A DNA stretch of 64,000 nt from G963717155 sp963717155 (GCA_963717155.1 OY970326.1:4836001-4900000); one strand, 5' to 3'; counted from the stretch's first letter, positions 24,720 to 33,733 are shown. Program-made: numbers and translations. Notes: generated by a model from the letters alone, not told the origin.

Positions 24720-25598
24720 TCAGCCCGGCTCGGGCGCGCCGGCGGGCTCGGCCTCGTTGGGCGTCGCCGCCCAGCTGGCGAGGAGGTTCAGCGCCTCCTC
24801 CGACTTCGATCCCGGCTCGGCGGTGTAGACGAACATCGTCAGCCCTGCGTCAGCCGAGATCGTCATCGTCTCGAACGTGAGGTGGAGCTCGCCGACGATC
24901 GGGTGGTGGAACCGCTTGGCGCCGGTGTCGTGGTAGCGGACGTCGTGCACGGCCCAGCGCGTCCGGAAGAGCTCGCTCTGCGTGGAAAGCTCTCCGACGA
25001 GGTCCGAGAGATCGCGGTCGTACGGGTTGCGGCCTGCTTCCGATCGGAGGATGGCGACGGCGTCGTTCGCGACGCGCTCCCAATCGGCATAGAAGCCGGG
25101 CGCACGTGGATCGAGGAACACGAACCATGCGGTGTTCGGGGGCTGACGAGGGCCGGCGTACAGCTCGGAGTAGAGCGCGAGGCCGAGGCGGTTGGCGGCG
25201 AGGATGTCCATCCGCCCGTTGCGCACGAACGCGGGCGCGCCCGTCATCGCGTCGAGCATCCGCTGCACGCCGGGTCGCACGCGCTTCGGTGCCGACCGGC
25301 GTCGCGTGCCCGCGGTCGAACGCGTGGCGCGGGCGAGGTCGAACAGGTGCGCGCGCTCGGGCTCGTCGAGCTGGAGCGCGCGGGCGAGCGCTTCCAGCAC
25401 TGTCTCGGAGACACCGCTGGCGTTACCACGCTCGAGCCGCGTGTAGTAGTCCACGCTGACGCCTGCGAGGATTGCGACCTCTTCGCGACGGAGACCCGGG
25501 ACACGCCGCGCCCCATAGACCTGCAGGCCCGTCTGCTCGGGTGTGATCCGCGCTCGCCTGGAGGTGAGGAACTCCTGGATCTCGCTCTTTGCGTCCAC
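24720..25598 (-). CDS. XRE-family regulator with MmyB-like ligand-binding domain
   Basis: A 292-residue DNA-binding protein. Residues about 10-85 form an XRE helix-turn-helix (GLRREEVAILAGVSVDYYTRLERG is the recognition region, quoted here across positions 34-57 in part); the rest is the MmyB-type C-terminal domain seen in actinobacterial regulators, with NRLGLALYSELY and the HHPIVGELHL end motif. It probably binds a small hydrophobic ligand and controls the adjoining cupin/aldo-keto reductase genes or the divergent dehydrogenase operon starting at 25747, a layout common for this family. That regulatory link is inferred from position. Confidence 0.85.
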   Translation of the reverse strand: MDAKSEIQEFLTSRRARITPEQTGLQVYGARRVPGLRREEVAILAGVSVDYYTRLERGNASGVSETVLEALARALQLDEPERAHLFDLARATRSTAGTRRRSAPKRVRPGVQRMLDAMTGAPAFVRNGRMDILAANRLGLALYSELYAGPRQPPNTAWFVFLDPRAPGFYADWERVANDAVAILRSEAGRNPYDRDLSDLVGELSTQSELFRTRWAVHDVRYHDTGAKRFHHPIVGELHLTFETMTISADAGLTMFVYTAEPGSKSEEALNLLASWAATPNEAEPAGAPEPG

Positions 25599-25746
25599 GA
25601 TGTCGAGCGTAGCGCGGCTCTGCGAACGCCGAGGGGCACTGTCAGTACCCGGATCAACGGGGCCGGGCAGAGACTGTCGCGGGCTGCTTCAGTGCAACCG
25701 GTCGATGGTCGCCAGGAGGCGTACCGCCGGGAAGAGGAGCTTCGAA

Positions 25747-26781
25747 ATGCGCGCAACCGTGATGCACGGCGCAGGTGATGTCCGGGTCGAGAGCGTTCGC
25801 GACGCCCGTCTCGTCGATCGGACTGACGCGCTCGTCGTCGTCACCCGTGCAGCGATCTGCGGCAGCGACCTGTGGCCGTACAAGACGATGGAGCACGACG
25901 AGCAGGGCCGCCAGATGGGCCACGAGTTCATCGGCATCGTGGAAGCCGTCGGTGCCGAGGTGCGCACGGTCAAGGCCGGCGACGTCGTCGTTGCGCCGTT
26001 CCTCTACTCCGACGGCAACTGCGTGTTCTGCCGCGAAGGTCTCCAGAGCGCCTGCCTCCACGGCGGCAGGTACGGCTTCGGCGACGTGGACGGCGGGCAG
26101 GGCGAGGCGGTGCGCGTGCCCGAGGCCGACGGCACGCTCGTCACGCTGCCCGTCGGCTGGGACGACGCGCTGATGCCGTCTCTGCTTGCACTCACGGACG
26201 TGATGGCGACGGGTCACCACGCCGCGATCTCCGCACGTTCCGGACCGGGCAAGACCGTCGCAGTCATCGGCGACGGGGCCGTCGGCCTTTGCGGCGTGCT
26301 AGCCGCCAGGCGACTCGGGGCCGAGCGGATCATCATGCTCGGCCGTCACCCGGCTCGCATCGCCATCGCGCGCGAGTTCGGCGCCATCGACGTCGTCGAG
26401 GAGCGCGGCGACGAGGCCGTCGAGCGTGTCCGCGAGCTCACCGGTGGCCTCGGCGCGCACTCGGTGCTCGAGTGCGTCGGACTCGAGCAGTCGCTTCGCA
26501 CTGCGATCGGCATCGCGCGTCCGGGCGGCGCCGTCGGCCGGGTCGGCGCGCCGCAGGAGGACTCGATTCCCGACGCGATTCCGTCGTTCTTCCGAAACGT
26601 CACCATTGCCGGTGGTGTAGCGCCGGCCCGCGCGTACATCGACGAGCTCCTCCCGGACGTCCTCGAGGGCACGATCGAGCCCGGACGCGTCTTCGACCGC
26701 ATCGCAACGCTCGACGAGGTACCCGACGGCTACCGCGCGATGAACGATCGCGAGGCCATCAAGGTCATGGTCGAGCTCTGA
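25747..26781 (+). CDS. Zinc-dependent alcohol dehydrogenase family protein
   Basis: Medium-chain dehydrogenase of 344 residues. It has the catalytic zinc-site elements CGSDLW and GHEFIG, a reduced structural-zinc lobe (NCVFCREGLQSAC has three spaced cysteines) and the nucleotide-binding GDGAVGLCGVLAA. The lobe order and length fit threonine/alcohol dehydrogenase relatives. ATG 25747 is supported by AGAGGAG about 7 bp upstream; the frame extends further 5' but through the promoter region. The stop overlaps the next ATG (TGATG). Divergent from the XRE regulator, its likely controller. Confidence 0.87.
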   Translation: MRATVMHGAGDVRVESVRDARLVDRTDALVVVTRAAICGSDLWPYKTMEHDEQGRQMGHEFIGIVEAVGAEVRTVKAGDVVVAPFLYSDGNCVFCREGLQSACLHGGRYGFGDVDGGQGEAVRVPEADGTLVTLPVGWDDALMPSLLALTDVMATGHHAAISARSGPGKTVAVIGDGAVGLCGVLAARRLGAERIIMLGRHPARIAIAREFGAIDVVEERGDEAVERVRELTGGLGAHSVLECVGLEQSLRTAIGIARPGGAVGRVGAPQEDSIPDAIPSFFRNVTIAGGVAPARAYIDELLPDVLEGTIEPGRVFDRIATLDEVPDGYRAMNDREAIKVMVEL

Positions 26782-27104
26782 TGCCCTGGACACCCGAAGA
26801 GCTGCGCACGACCGCGGCTGCGGAGGAGCTCGAGATCGCCATGCGCGCTACCGACGGGACGCTGCAGGCCCCGGTAACGGTGTGGGTCGTCCGGCGCGGC
26901 GAGCAGGTCTACGTCCGAACCGTCAACGGGCGCGAGTCGTCCCGGGGCGCGCAGGGCCGCCACGAGGCTCGGATCCGGGCCGGCACCGCCCATCTCGCCA
27001 AGTATCGCCGCTGCGCGGTGAGCATCCTCGATCACATCACGAGCACGGAGGCGCACGCGGCCACGCTGATGCTCGTGCCGCAAGAGCAGCAGATGTCGCC
27101 ATGA
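26781..27104 (+). CDS. DUF2255-family protein, internally shortened
   Basis: A 107-residue product beginning MPWTPEELR with the DUF2255 core (MRATDGTLQAPVTVWVVRRG, VYVRTV) and the usual C-terminal end (AKYRR, ITSTEAHAATL.LVP). Compared with the typical family layout, the stretch between the arginine-rich middle and AKY appears to lack some 20 residues, as if deleted in frame; this judgement is from memory of the family pattern. ATG overlaps the dehydrogenase stop and its own stop overlaps the next start (ATGA). The function of DUF2255 is not established. Confidence 0.6.
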   Translation: MPWTPEELRTTAAAEELEIAMRATDGTLQAPVTVWVVRRGEQVYVRTVNGRESSRGAQGRHEARIRAGTAHLAKYRRCAVSILDHITSTEAHAATLMLVPQEQQMSP

Positions 27105-27482
27105 GCGAGGTCATGGTCGTCATCGGAGCCGGATCGATCGGCCGGCGCGTGAGCACCGGGAGACACGTCGTGCTGGCCGACGGCCGGCGGGCGAACGCGG
27201 ACGCCGCGGCTGAGGTGATGCGAGACGCCGGGTTCGACGTGAGCGTGGCAGCCGTCGATGTGTCGTCACGCGAGTCGGTTCACGCGCTCGTCGAGACAGC
27301 CACGACGTTCGGCGACGTCAGCGGTGTCATCCACGAAGCGGGTGTATCACCCAGCCAGGCCTCCTCGGAGACCATCCTCAGTCGACCTGGGTCGCGACCG
27401 CGCGTTCATCACCGGCAGCGACTTCCTGATGGACGGCGGAGTCACCGCGTCCTACTTCTACGGGCAGCTCGCCCCGCACTGA
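27101..27482 (+). pseudogene. Short-chain dehydrogenase, large internal deletion
   Basis: The first 90 codons read as the start of a Rossmann-fold SDR: VVIGAGSIGRR, HVVLADGRRANADAAAEVM, VDVSSRESV and GVIHEAGVSPSQAS. Around 27385 the frame jumps by one base, and the following codons give only the last part of an SDR: RAFITGSDFLMDGGVTASY, with the conserved C-terminal SDFLMDGG. The catalytic Ser-Tyr-Lys region, over 120 residues, is absent. The junction lies where VDL would run into the distal GRDRAFITG, consistent with one deletion. The gene overlaps the DUF2255 stop. It is a broken remnant of the dehydrogenase operon. Confidence 0.75.
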
Positions 27483-27520
27483 ACCGACCTCGTCCCTGCA
27501 CTCCTGACGAGACGCGGACA

Positions 27521-28183
27521 TCACTGCCGCCGCGTGTTCATGTCGACGAGTCCAGTCTGGTACGCGAGCACGACTGCCTGTACGCGGTCTCGAAGGTCGA
27601 GCTTCTGGAGTATGTGCGTGATGTGTGTCTTGACGGTCGTGTCGCTGATGTAGAGCTCGCGTCCGATCTCGACGTTCGAGAGGCCGCCGGCGATCAGGCG
27701 AAAGACATCGAGCTCGCGCTCCGTCAGGTCGTCGAGTCCTTTCGGACGCACGACGTGGGGGATGCGCGTGAACTGCTTGATCACGCGTTTCGTGATGGTG
27801 GGGGAGAGCAGTGCCTCCCCGCCGGCAACGGTACGCACCGCTGCGAGGAGCTGTTCGGGCGGGTCGTCCTTGAGCACGAACCCGCTCGCGCCGGCGCAGA
27901 GCGCCTCGTACACGTACTCGTCGAGGTCGAAGGTCGTCAGGATCAGGATCCGCGCCGCGTCATCGACTGCGATGATCCGCCGTGTCGCCTGGAGCCCGTC
28001 GAGCTCGGGCATGCGGATGTCCATCAGCACGACCGTGGGCCGGAAGCGGGCCGCTTTCTCGACCGCCTCGAGCCCGTTGCTCGCCTCCGCGACGACCTCG
28101 ATGTCGTCCTCGCCGGAGAGAAGCATGCGAAAGCCGGCACGGACCATCGACTGGTCGTCGACGAGGAGCACGCGGATCGTCAT
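27521..28183 (-). CDS. NarL/LuxR-family response regulator
   Basis: A 220-residue regulator: receiver domain (about 1-125) with VDDQ, phosphoacceptor aspartate in VVLMDIRMPELDG and lysine in FVLKDD, then a LuxR helix-turn-helix (LTERELDVFRLIAGGLSNVEIG, TVKTHITHIL). The start codon overlaps the stop of the kinase gene (ATGA at 28180-28183), so the two are one expression unit and a cognate pair. The divergent MMPL exporter is the nearest candidate target. Confidence 0.92.
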   Translation of the reverse strand: MTIRVLLVDDQSMVRAGFRMLLSGEDDIEVVAEASNGLEAVEKAARFRPTVVLMDIRMPELDGLQATRRIIAVDDAARILILTTFDLDEYVYEALCAGASGFVLKDDPPEQLLAAVRTVAGGEALLSPTITKRVIKQFTRIPHVVRPKGLDDLTERELDVFRLIAGGLSNVEIGRELYISDTTVKTHITHILQKLDLRDRVQAVVLAYQTGLVDMNTRRQ

Positions 28184-29343
28184 CGGACCTCGCCGCCGAG
28201 CGGAAGGCGCGTGCGGAGCATGAAGCCGCTCCCGTTCGCGGTGCCGGCGCTCATCTCACCGCCGTAGATCTTGACCCGCTCGCGGACGCCGACGAGCCCA
28301 TGGCCGAGGCCGTCGCTCGACACGCTGCCCTCGCCGTTGTCGCGTATCTCGATGTGCAGCTCGTCAGGGCGGTAGCGAACCGTCACCTCGGCGTTGCTGG
28401 CGCGCGCGTGCTTGAGCGCGTTGGTCAGGCCCTCCTGGACGATCCGGTAGGCGGAGAGGTCGATCCCCCGTGGGAGCTCGACCGGCACGCCGTCGACATG
28501 TAACTGGACGGGCAGGCCGGCGCGTCCGACCTCCTCCAGCAGCGTGTCGAGGCGGTCCAGGCCAGGCTGCGGAGCGAACTCGGCCTCGTCTCCGTCGCGA
28601 CGCATCGCAGCCAGCAGACCGCGCATCTCGGCGAGTGCGCTGCGACCGATGTGCTCGACGCTCCTGAGTGCCTCGCGGTCCTCGGCCGGCGCGTCGGACC
28701 GCTTGTGCCGCAGCGCGCCGACCTGGAGCACCATGACGCTCACTGCGTGGGCGACGACGTCGTGGAGCTCCCGTGCGATCCGCACACGTTCCTCGGCCAC
28801 GGCGACACGCGCCGCCGCGTCGCGATCCCGCTCCGCCTGGGCAGCGCGCCCTTCCGCCGCCTGGGCCTGCTCCGTGCGCTCGCGGAGCGCGAAGCCCGCG
28901 ACCCAGCTGATGGCGAACTCGAGTGGGATGAAGATGAGCTCCGCGGTGGAGTGTCCGGGGATCCTGTAGACGACGATCACCGGACCGGCGACCACGAAGG
29001 CCAGGCCTAAGGCTGCCTGCACGGGGTCGCGGAGGTTCCCGAGCAGGAACGCCGCTACGAGCCCGACCACGAAGATGCTGATCGCGTACGGGATCAGCCG
29101 CCAGTCGACGAAGGCGATCGCCGCCGCCAGCGCCCAGTGCGCTGCCGGCGCAAAGGGAAAGCGCCGACGGGCGAGGATCGGCAGTACCAGGACCGCGATC
29201 GCCGGAAGGACGAACCACAGCGTCGTGCGCGGCGCAGCCGGTGAGTTGCGTCCAACCAGCACCTCGAGCATCGCCGCGACCAGCAGGAGCGCGACCAGCG
29301 AGTCGAACACGTAGTGCCGCGAGAGGTATCGGATCCGACCCAC
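28180..29343 (-). CDS. DesK-type sensor histidine kinase (HisKA_3)
   Basis: A 387-residue membrane kinase. The first 170 residues hold four to five hydrophobic helices with almost no extracytoplasmic domain, as in kinases that sense the membrane itself. A coiled linker leads to the HisKA_3 phosphoacceptor box RIARELHDVVAHAVSVM and a HATPase domain (IVQEGLTNALKHA, IRDNGEG, GHGLVGVRERV). Partner of the LuxR-type regulator with which it overlaps. Likely detects envelope or lipid stress and, given the divergent exporter, controls drug or lipid export; the target is inferred. Confidence 0.9.
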   Translation of the reverse strand: MGRIRYLSRHYVFDSLVALLLVAAMLEVLVGRNSPAAPRTTLWFVLPAIAVLVLPILARRRFPFAPAAHWALAAAIAFVDWRLIPYAISIFVVGLVAAFLLGNLRDPVQAALGLAFVVAGPVIVVYRIPGHSTAELIFIPLEFAISWVAGFALRERTEQAQAAEGRAAQAERDRDAAARVAVAEERVRIARELHDVVAHAVSVMVLQVGALRHKRSDAPAEDREALRSVEHIGRSALAEMRGLLAAMRRDGDEAEFAPQPGLDRLDTLLEEVGRAGLPVQLHVDGVPVELPRGIDLSAYRIVQEGLTNALKHARASNAEVTVRYRPDELHIEIRDNGEGSVSSDGLGHGLVGVRERVKIYGGEMSAGTANGSGFMLRTRLPLGGEVR

Positions 29344-29503
29344 GTGGCAAACGTACTCCTCGCCCGCGCCGCCGACCTCCTACCTGAGTAGGACACCGAA
29401 TCATCGGCTGGTACGAGCGTCGATCCGACCTCGCTCCGACGACTGCAGCAGCGCGCGCTCGTAGCGTCGCTGGTGTTGACACGTCCACCGAGGGAGGAAC
29501 GAG

Positions 29504-31726
29504 ATGGCACGCGGAACACACAACTCCAACCTGGCAGCCAGCATGGGTCGCTGGAGCGCCGCTCACTGGAAGGCGGCGACGTTCGGCTGGCTGGCCTTCG
29601 TCGTGGTCGCCTTTGCCATCGGCGGGGCGGTGGGTACGAAGGACGCGGATCCGAACACGACCGGGCCGGGTCAATCCGGCCGCATGGACCGGATCCTCGA
29701 CGCCGGGTTCAAACAGCCGGCGGGTGAGAGCGTCCTCATCCAGAGCGACTCGCTTCACGCGACCGATCCGGCCTTCAGAGCCGCCATTCATGATGTCGTC
29801 GCGCGCGTCTCGAGGGAGCCCGACGTCCGCAGCGTCCGCTCCCCGTTCGCTTCTGCGAACGCCGGCCGGATCGCGGCAGACGGGCATTCGGCGCTCGTCG
29901 AGTTCGAGATCCGGGGCGACAGGACCAAGGCGGTCGACAAGGTCGGGCCAGTCCTTGCGACCGTCGCCGGGGCCCAGCGCGCTCACCCGGGCTTCTTCAT
30001 CGGCGAGTTCGGGGACGCGAGCGGGGTCAAGGCGGTCGAGACCGCGTATGGCAACGATCTGGCCAAGGCGGGTGCTCTGTCGCTCCCGATCACGCTCGCG
30101 ATCCTGGTTCTGGCGTTCGGGGCACTGGTGGCGGCGGGCATTCCGCTGCTGCTTGCGCTGACCGCCGTCTTCGCGACGTTCGGGCTGGTCGCGCTGCCGA
30201 GCCATCTCCTGCCGCTCGCACCGCAGGCCTCCGCGATGGTGCTGCTGATCGGGCTCGCGGTGGGCGTCGACTACTCGATGTTCTACCTGAAGCGCGAGCG
30301 CCAGGAACGCGCAGCCGGGCGAGGCGCACAGGCTGCACTCGCGGCGGCCGCCGCCACCTCGGGTCGCTCGGTGCTCATCTCCGGGCTGACGGTGATGGCG
30401 GCGATGGCCGGCATGTTCCTGACCGGCGATGCGACGTTCGCCTCGCTCGGCGTCGCGACGATCCTCGTGGTCGCCGTCGCCGTGCTCGGCTCGCTGACGG
30501 TCCTGCCGGCCCTGCTCTCGAGGCTCGGCGACGGCGTCGACCGGCTGCGCGTTCCGTTCATCGGCCGACTTCGACGCGACGACGGGGAAGGGCGGATCTG
30601 GGGGGCGATCATCGATCGCGTCCTGCGCCGGCCCGGCCTGTCGGCACTCGCTGCCGGCGGACTCATGTTGGCGCTCGCGGCACCTGCGCTCCAGCTCCAC
30701 ATCTCCACACCGGGACCGGACACGTTCCCGCAGTCGCTCACAGTCGTCAAGACGTACGACCGGATGCAGCAGGCGTTCCCGGGCACCGCGCTCCCGGCGA
30801 GCGTCGTCGTGCAGGCGCCGAACGTGAACGCGCCGTCGGTGCGAAGGGCGATCGGCCGGTTCGAGCAGCGGGCGCTCGCCAGCGGCCGCATGTACGAGCC
30901 GATCACCGTCGCGGTGAACAAGGACGCGACGGTCGCGAACATCACCGTCCCGATCAAGGGAAAGGGAACGGACGCCGCCTCGAACGAGTCGCTCACCGAG
31001 CTGCGCGACGTGATCATCCCGGCGACGCTCGGCACCCTCCCGAACACGGAGGCGGGCGTCACAGGCCTGACGGCGCAATGGAAGGATCAGGCCGATGAGC
31101 TGAAGTCGAAGACGCCGATCGTCGTCGCCTTCGTGCTCCTGCTGGCGTTCGCACTGATGCTGGTCGCGTTCCGCTCCCTCGTCATCGCGGTCAAGGCGAT
31201 CCTGCTGAACCTGCTGTCGGTGGCCGCGGCGTACGGCGTGCTCGTGCTCGTCTTCCAGCACGGCTTCGGCAAGAGCTTGCTGGGCTTCAGCTCCACCGCG
31301 GGGATCGACCCGGTGGTGCCGCTGTTGCTGTTCGTGATCCTGTTCGGGCTCTCGATGGACTACCACGTCTTCATCATCAGCCGGATCCGGGAGACGTACG
31401 ATCGCGGTGCCAGCACCGATGAGGCGATCGCACACGGGATCAAGTCCACCGCCGGCGTCGTCACGAGCGCCGCGATGGTCATGGTCAGCGTGTTCGCGAT
31501 CTTCGCAACGCTCTCGATGTTGTTCTTCAAGCAGTTCGGCGTCGGGCTGGCAACGGCAGTTCTCCTCGACGCCACGATCGTCCGCGCCGTGCTCCTGCCC
31601 GCGACGATGAAGCTGCTGGGAGACGCGAACTGGTACCTGCCGCGTTGGCTCGAGTGGCTTCCGCGCGTCGAGCATCCGGAGCCGTCGACTGCCCCGGAGG
31701 CGGGCTCGATTCCCGTATCGGCGTAG
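29504..31726 (+). CDS. MMPL/RND-family membrane exporter
   Basis: A 740-residue transporter with the two-fold repeated MMPL architecture: a first helix at about 25-45, a large external loop, a cluster of helices around GLAVGVDYSMFYLKR (near residue 250), a second large loop (about 385-550) and a mirrored cluster around FGLSMDYHVFIISR (near 615). The two acidic DYS/DYH sites are the proton-relay positions of the family. It probably exports lipids or hydrophobic compounds using the proton gradient. GGGAGG lies 9 bp before ATG 29504. Divergent from the DesK-type two-component system; a strong terminator follows. Confidence 0.9.
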   Translation: MARGTHNSNLAASMGRWSAAHWKAATFGWLAFVVVAFAIGGAVGTKDADPNTTGPGQSGRMDRILDAGFKQPAGESVLIQSDSLHATDPAFRAAIHDVVARVSREPDVRSVRSPFASANAGRIAADGHSALVEFEIRGDRTKAVDKVGPVLATVAGAQRAHPGFFIGEFGDASGVKAVETAYGNDLAKAGALSLPITLAILVLAFGALVAAGIPLLLALTAVFATFGLVALPSHLLPLAPQASAMVLLIGLAVGVDYSMFYLKRERQERAAGRGAQAALAAAAATSGRSVLISGLTVMAAMAGMFLTGDATFASLGVATILVVAVAVLGSLTVLPALLSRLGDGVDRLRVPFIGRLRRDDGEGRIWGAIIDRVLRRPGLSALAAGGLMLALAAPALQLHISTPGPDTFPQSLTVVKTYDRMQQAFPGTALPASVVVQAPNVNAPSVRRAIGRFEQRALASGRMYEPITVAVNKDATVANITVPIKGKGTDAASNESLTELRDVIIPATLGTLPNTEAGVTGLTAQWKDQADELKSKTPIVVAFVLLLAFALMLVAFRSLVIAVKAILLNLLSVAAAYGVLVLVFQHGFGKSLLGFSSTAGIDPVVPLLLFVILFGLSMDYHVFIISRIRETYDRGASTDEAIAHGIKSTAGVVTSAAMVMVSVFAIFATLSMLFFKQFGVGLATAVLLDATIVRAVLLPATMKLLGDANWYLPRWLEWLPRVEHPEPSTAPEAGSIPVSA

Positions 31727-31740
31727 TTCCTGCTCGGAAT

Positions 31741-31768
31741 CCCGGCCGCGCCACGGACGCGGCCGGGG
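31741..31768 (+). terminator. Strong hairpin after the exporter gene
   Basis: CCCGGCCGCG (31741-31750) pairs perfectly with CGCGGCCGGG (31758-31767) around a 7-base loop, 14 bp after the exporter stop. No T-run follows, as is common in high-GC genomes. Confidence 0.6.
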
Positions 31769-31777
31769 TTCCGGCAG

Positions 31778-31804
31778 CAGGGTTCGAGTCCCTGAGGGGC
31801 TTCG
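31778..31804 (+). repeat. Third copy of the tRNA-Thr T-arm/3' end, with one base missing
   Basis: CAGGGTTCGAGTCCCTGAG then GGGCTTCG matches 7599-7626 of the tRNA-Thr locus except for one deleted A. It lies between the exporter terminator and the phosphoesterase gene, with no 5' half of a tRNA nearby. It resembles an old attachment-site scar like that at 12718. Confidence 0.7.
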
Positions 31805-31841
31805 CGGGAAGTGGCTGAGAGCGCGGTTTCCGTCGGCGTCG

Positions 31842-32870
31842 CTAGGAGCACCTCAGACGGAAGTCGTCGCGCACTCTCCCGTCGACCGTCTGGTAGCGGA
31901 AGCGCGCCGTGCGACCGGCGACGTCCACCCGGAGGGCGCCGTAGTGGCCCTGGACGATGCGCGCGGACGGGATCGTCAGGGCGCGAGCGTCGTATTTCAG
32001 CTCGGCTCCTCCCGTGCCCACGGTCACGTACAGCACCCCATGGTGCGGCCGGCTTCGAGCGTAGGCGTGTAGGTGGCCGTCGAACACCACCTGCACGCCG
32101 TCTCTCTCCACCAGCGGCACGATGTTGCGGCGAAGGCCGGGCGAGATGCCGCTGCCCGGGGGCTCCCAGGGCGGGTGGTGCCAGGCGGCGAAGCGGAAGC
32201 AGGAGGCAAGCGCCAGGGCATGGCGGGCGAAGCGCAGTTGCGGCGAGCCGGGGCCAACGGGGACGTCGGAGTCCAGCACCACGACGGCGGCGCTCCCCCA
32301 GGTGAAGCGGTACCAGCGCTCGTTTCCGAGCGAATGGAACGAGTCGAGCTCGGGCTTCCCGCCGTTCGCCTTGACGTCGTGGTTACCGAGCGCCGGGAAC
32401 CAGGCCGACCCGCGCATGACCGCTGCGTAGGGGCCGAAGATGTCGCGATCGAGCAGCGCTGCCGAGCCCAGCGGGTAGGCGTTGTCGCCCACCGTGAGCA
32501 CGAAGTCGGGGTGCCAGGATTCGATCATCGAGGCGACCGCCGTCTCGTTGGCCGACCCGCTGCCGAAGTCGCCGACGACCGCGAAGGTGAACCTGGCGGC
32601 GCGCACCGGCGCGGCGCGGAACGTGCCCTCGGCGAGCACGCTGGAGTCTGCCGTGGCCGTGTAGGTGTAGTGCGTCCCCGGAGTCAGGCGGCTCAGCCTG
32701 GCGACGTGGGCGACGCCCGTGCCGGCGTCGATGCGGGTGCCGTTCTGCAGGACCACGAACGCGTGGTCCCGGGCCGCCGTGCGGAACGAGATGATGGCGC
32801 TGCGCTGCCTCACGCTCTCGGCCACGGGACCGCGGGTCAGCGCGACGGCGGCGACGGCCGTGCCGATCAC
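31842..32870 (-). CDS. Purple-acid-phosphatase-like metallophosphoesterase
   Basis: About 342 residues. A fibronectin-like N-terminal domain (to LTPGTHYTYTA) precedes a calcineurin-like phosphoesterase with the full set of metal motifs: VVGDFG, VGDNAY, LGNHD, the histidine in AAWHHPPWE and DGHLHAY. It probably acts outside the cytoplasmic membrane on phosphomonoesters or diesters. The start is set at GTG 32870; only a short hydrophobic stretch (IGTAVAAVALT) is present, so a signal peptide may be incomplete or begin earlier. It lies 35 bp downstream of the DUF4239 gene on the same strand. Confidence 0.82.
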   Translation of the reverse strand: MIGTAVAAVALTRGPVAESVRQRSAIISFRTAARDHAFVVLQNGTRIDAGTGVAHVARLSRLTPGTHYTYTATADSSVLAEGTFRAAPVRAARFTFAVVGDFGSGSANETAVASMIESWHPDFVLTVGDNAYPLGSAALLDRDIFGPYAAVMRGSAWFPALGNHDVKANGGKPELDSFHSLGNERWYRFTWGSAAVVVLDSDVPVGPGSPQLRFARHALALASCFRFAAWHHPPWEPPGSGISPGLRRNIVPLVERDGVQVVFDGHLHAYARSRPHHGVLYVTVGTGGAELKYDARALTIPSARIVQGHYGALRVDVAGRTARFRYQTVDGRVRDDFRLRCS

Positions 32871-32905
32871 CGCGGCGTCAGCCTGGCGCGGACGATGTAC
32901 ACAGC

Positions 32906-33733
32906 TCAGCCCGTCGGGTTCCCTCGTGCGTCGCACGGGATCGTGATCTTCCCGCCTACGACCCTTGCCTCCTGGTCGAGGATCCGGATGCCGCGCTCCA
33001 TCGCGACCGGCCGGAGTCCACCGACACCGGCCTGATACGGGTTGTCGAGGAACCAGAGGAGCAGTAGCGTTGACGAGATCACGATCACCACGCCGCCCAT
33101 CATCGTCGCCTGGACCATGGCGCGCTCGGCGCTGTCGGCGAAGAACAGCATGAACACGAAGATGATCCCCGCGCTGAGGAACAACACGATCCATAAGGGC
33201 ACCGGGATCACCCCCTCGGCGCCGTGGGTCCGGTCGGCGCGCGCATCCTCGCGGTCGGAACGCTGATCGAGCCACTTGGAGTACGCCGCCTGTTCGGAGG
33301 CGGTCCGAGGCTCTACGGTCCTGAGCGTGCGGAACGTGGCGTCACCCCATGGGTTGACGGAGTCTCCGAGGGTGCCGGCCTGCATCTCCGGCCACTCCTG
33401 GTGGATCACCGTTCGCGCATAACAGACAAGCTCGCCGGAGAGGCGCGCGCGAACGGCGACCGGGAACAACTGCGCCGTCTCGAACTGCTCCGTCACGATC
33501 TGCGCCTCCGTCTCGGCGCCACTCCGCGAGGTGTCGAAGCTCTCGAACGCAAGGAAGACAACGAACCCGAGAAGCACGGCGAAGCCCGTCGCGAGCACGC
33601 CGAACACGCCGGCGGCGCGGTCACCATCCTCGAAGTAGCTTCCCGCCGGGGCTCGCCGCCGCACGAGAAGCATCGCGGTGATCGCAAGCGCCGCGGCGAC
33701 CACGACGATGAGACCAGCCCAGAACAGGTTCAC
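32906..33733 (-). CDS. DUF4239-family membrane protein (paralogue 2)
   Basis: A 275-residue paralogue of the protein at 5643-6482: two N-terminal helices around SYFEDGDRAAGVFGVLATG, a loop with AAYSKWLDQRSDRE, and two C-terminal helices around LFFADSAERA, ending with a short tail containing IPCDARG. GTG 33733 follows GAGGA by 4 bp. Presence of two widely separated copies with different neighbours (hydrolase in one case, phosphoesterase in the other) suggests lineage-specific expansion. Biochemical role unknown. Confidence 0.82.
   Translation of the reverse strand: MNLFWAGLIVVVAAALAITAMLLVRRRAPAGSYFEDGDRAAGVFGVLATGFAVLLGFVVFLAFESFDTSRSGAETEAQIVTEQFETAQLFPVAVRARLSGELVCYARTVIHQEWPEMQAGTLGDSVNPWGDATFRTLRTVEPRTASEQAAYSKWLDQRSDREDARADRTHGAEGVIPVPLWIVLFLSAGIIFVFMLFFADSAERAMVQATMMGGVVIVISSTLLLLWFLDNPYQAGVGGLRPVAMERGIRILDQEARVVGGKITIPCDARGNPTG

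Noticed and set aside
28364..31675. 1103-codon open frame on the minus strand
   Set aside because: It lies antisense to the MMPL exporter and out of frame with the kinase gene; its product is low-complexity, Arg/Asp/Glu-rich and resembles no protein. High GC makes long antisense frames common.
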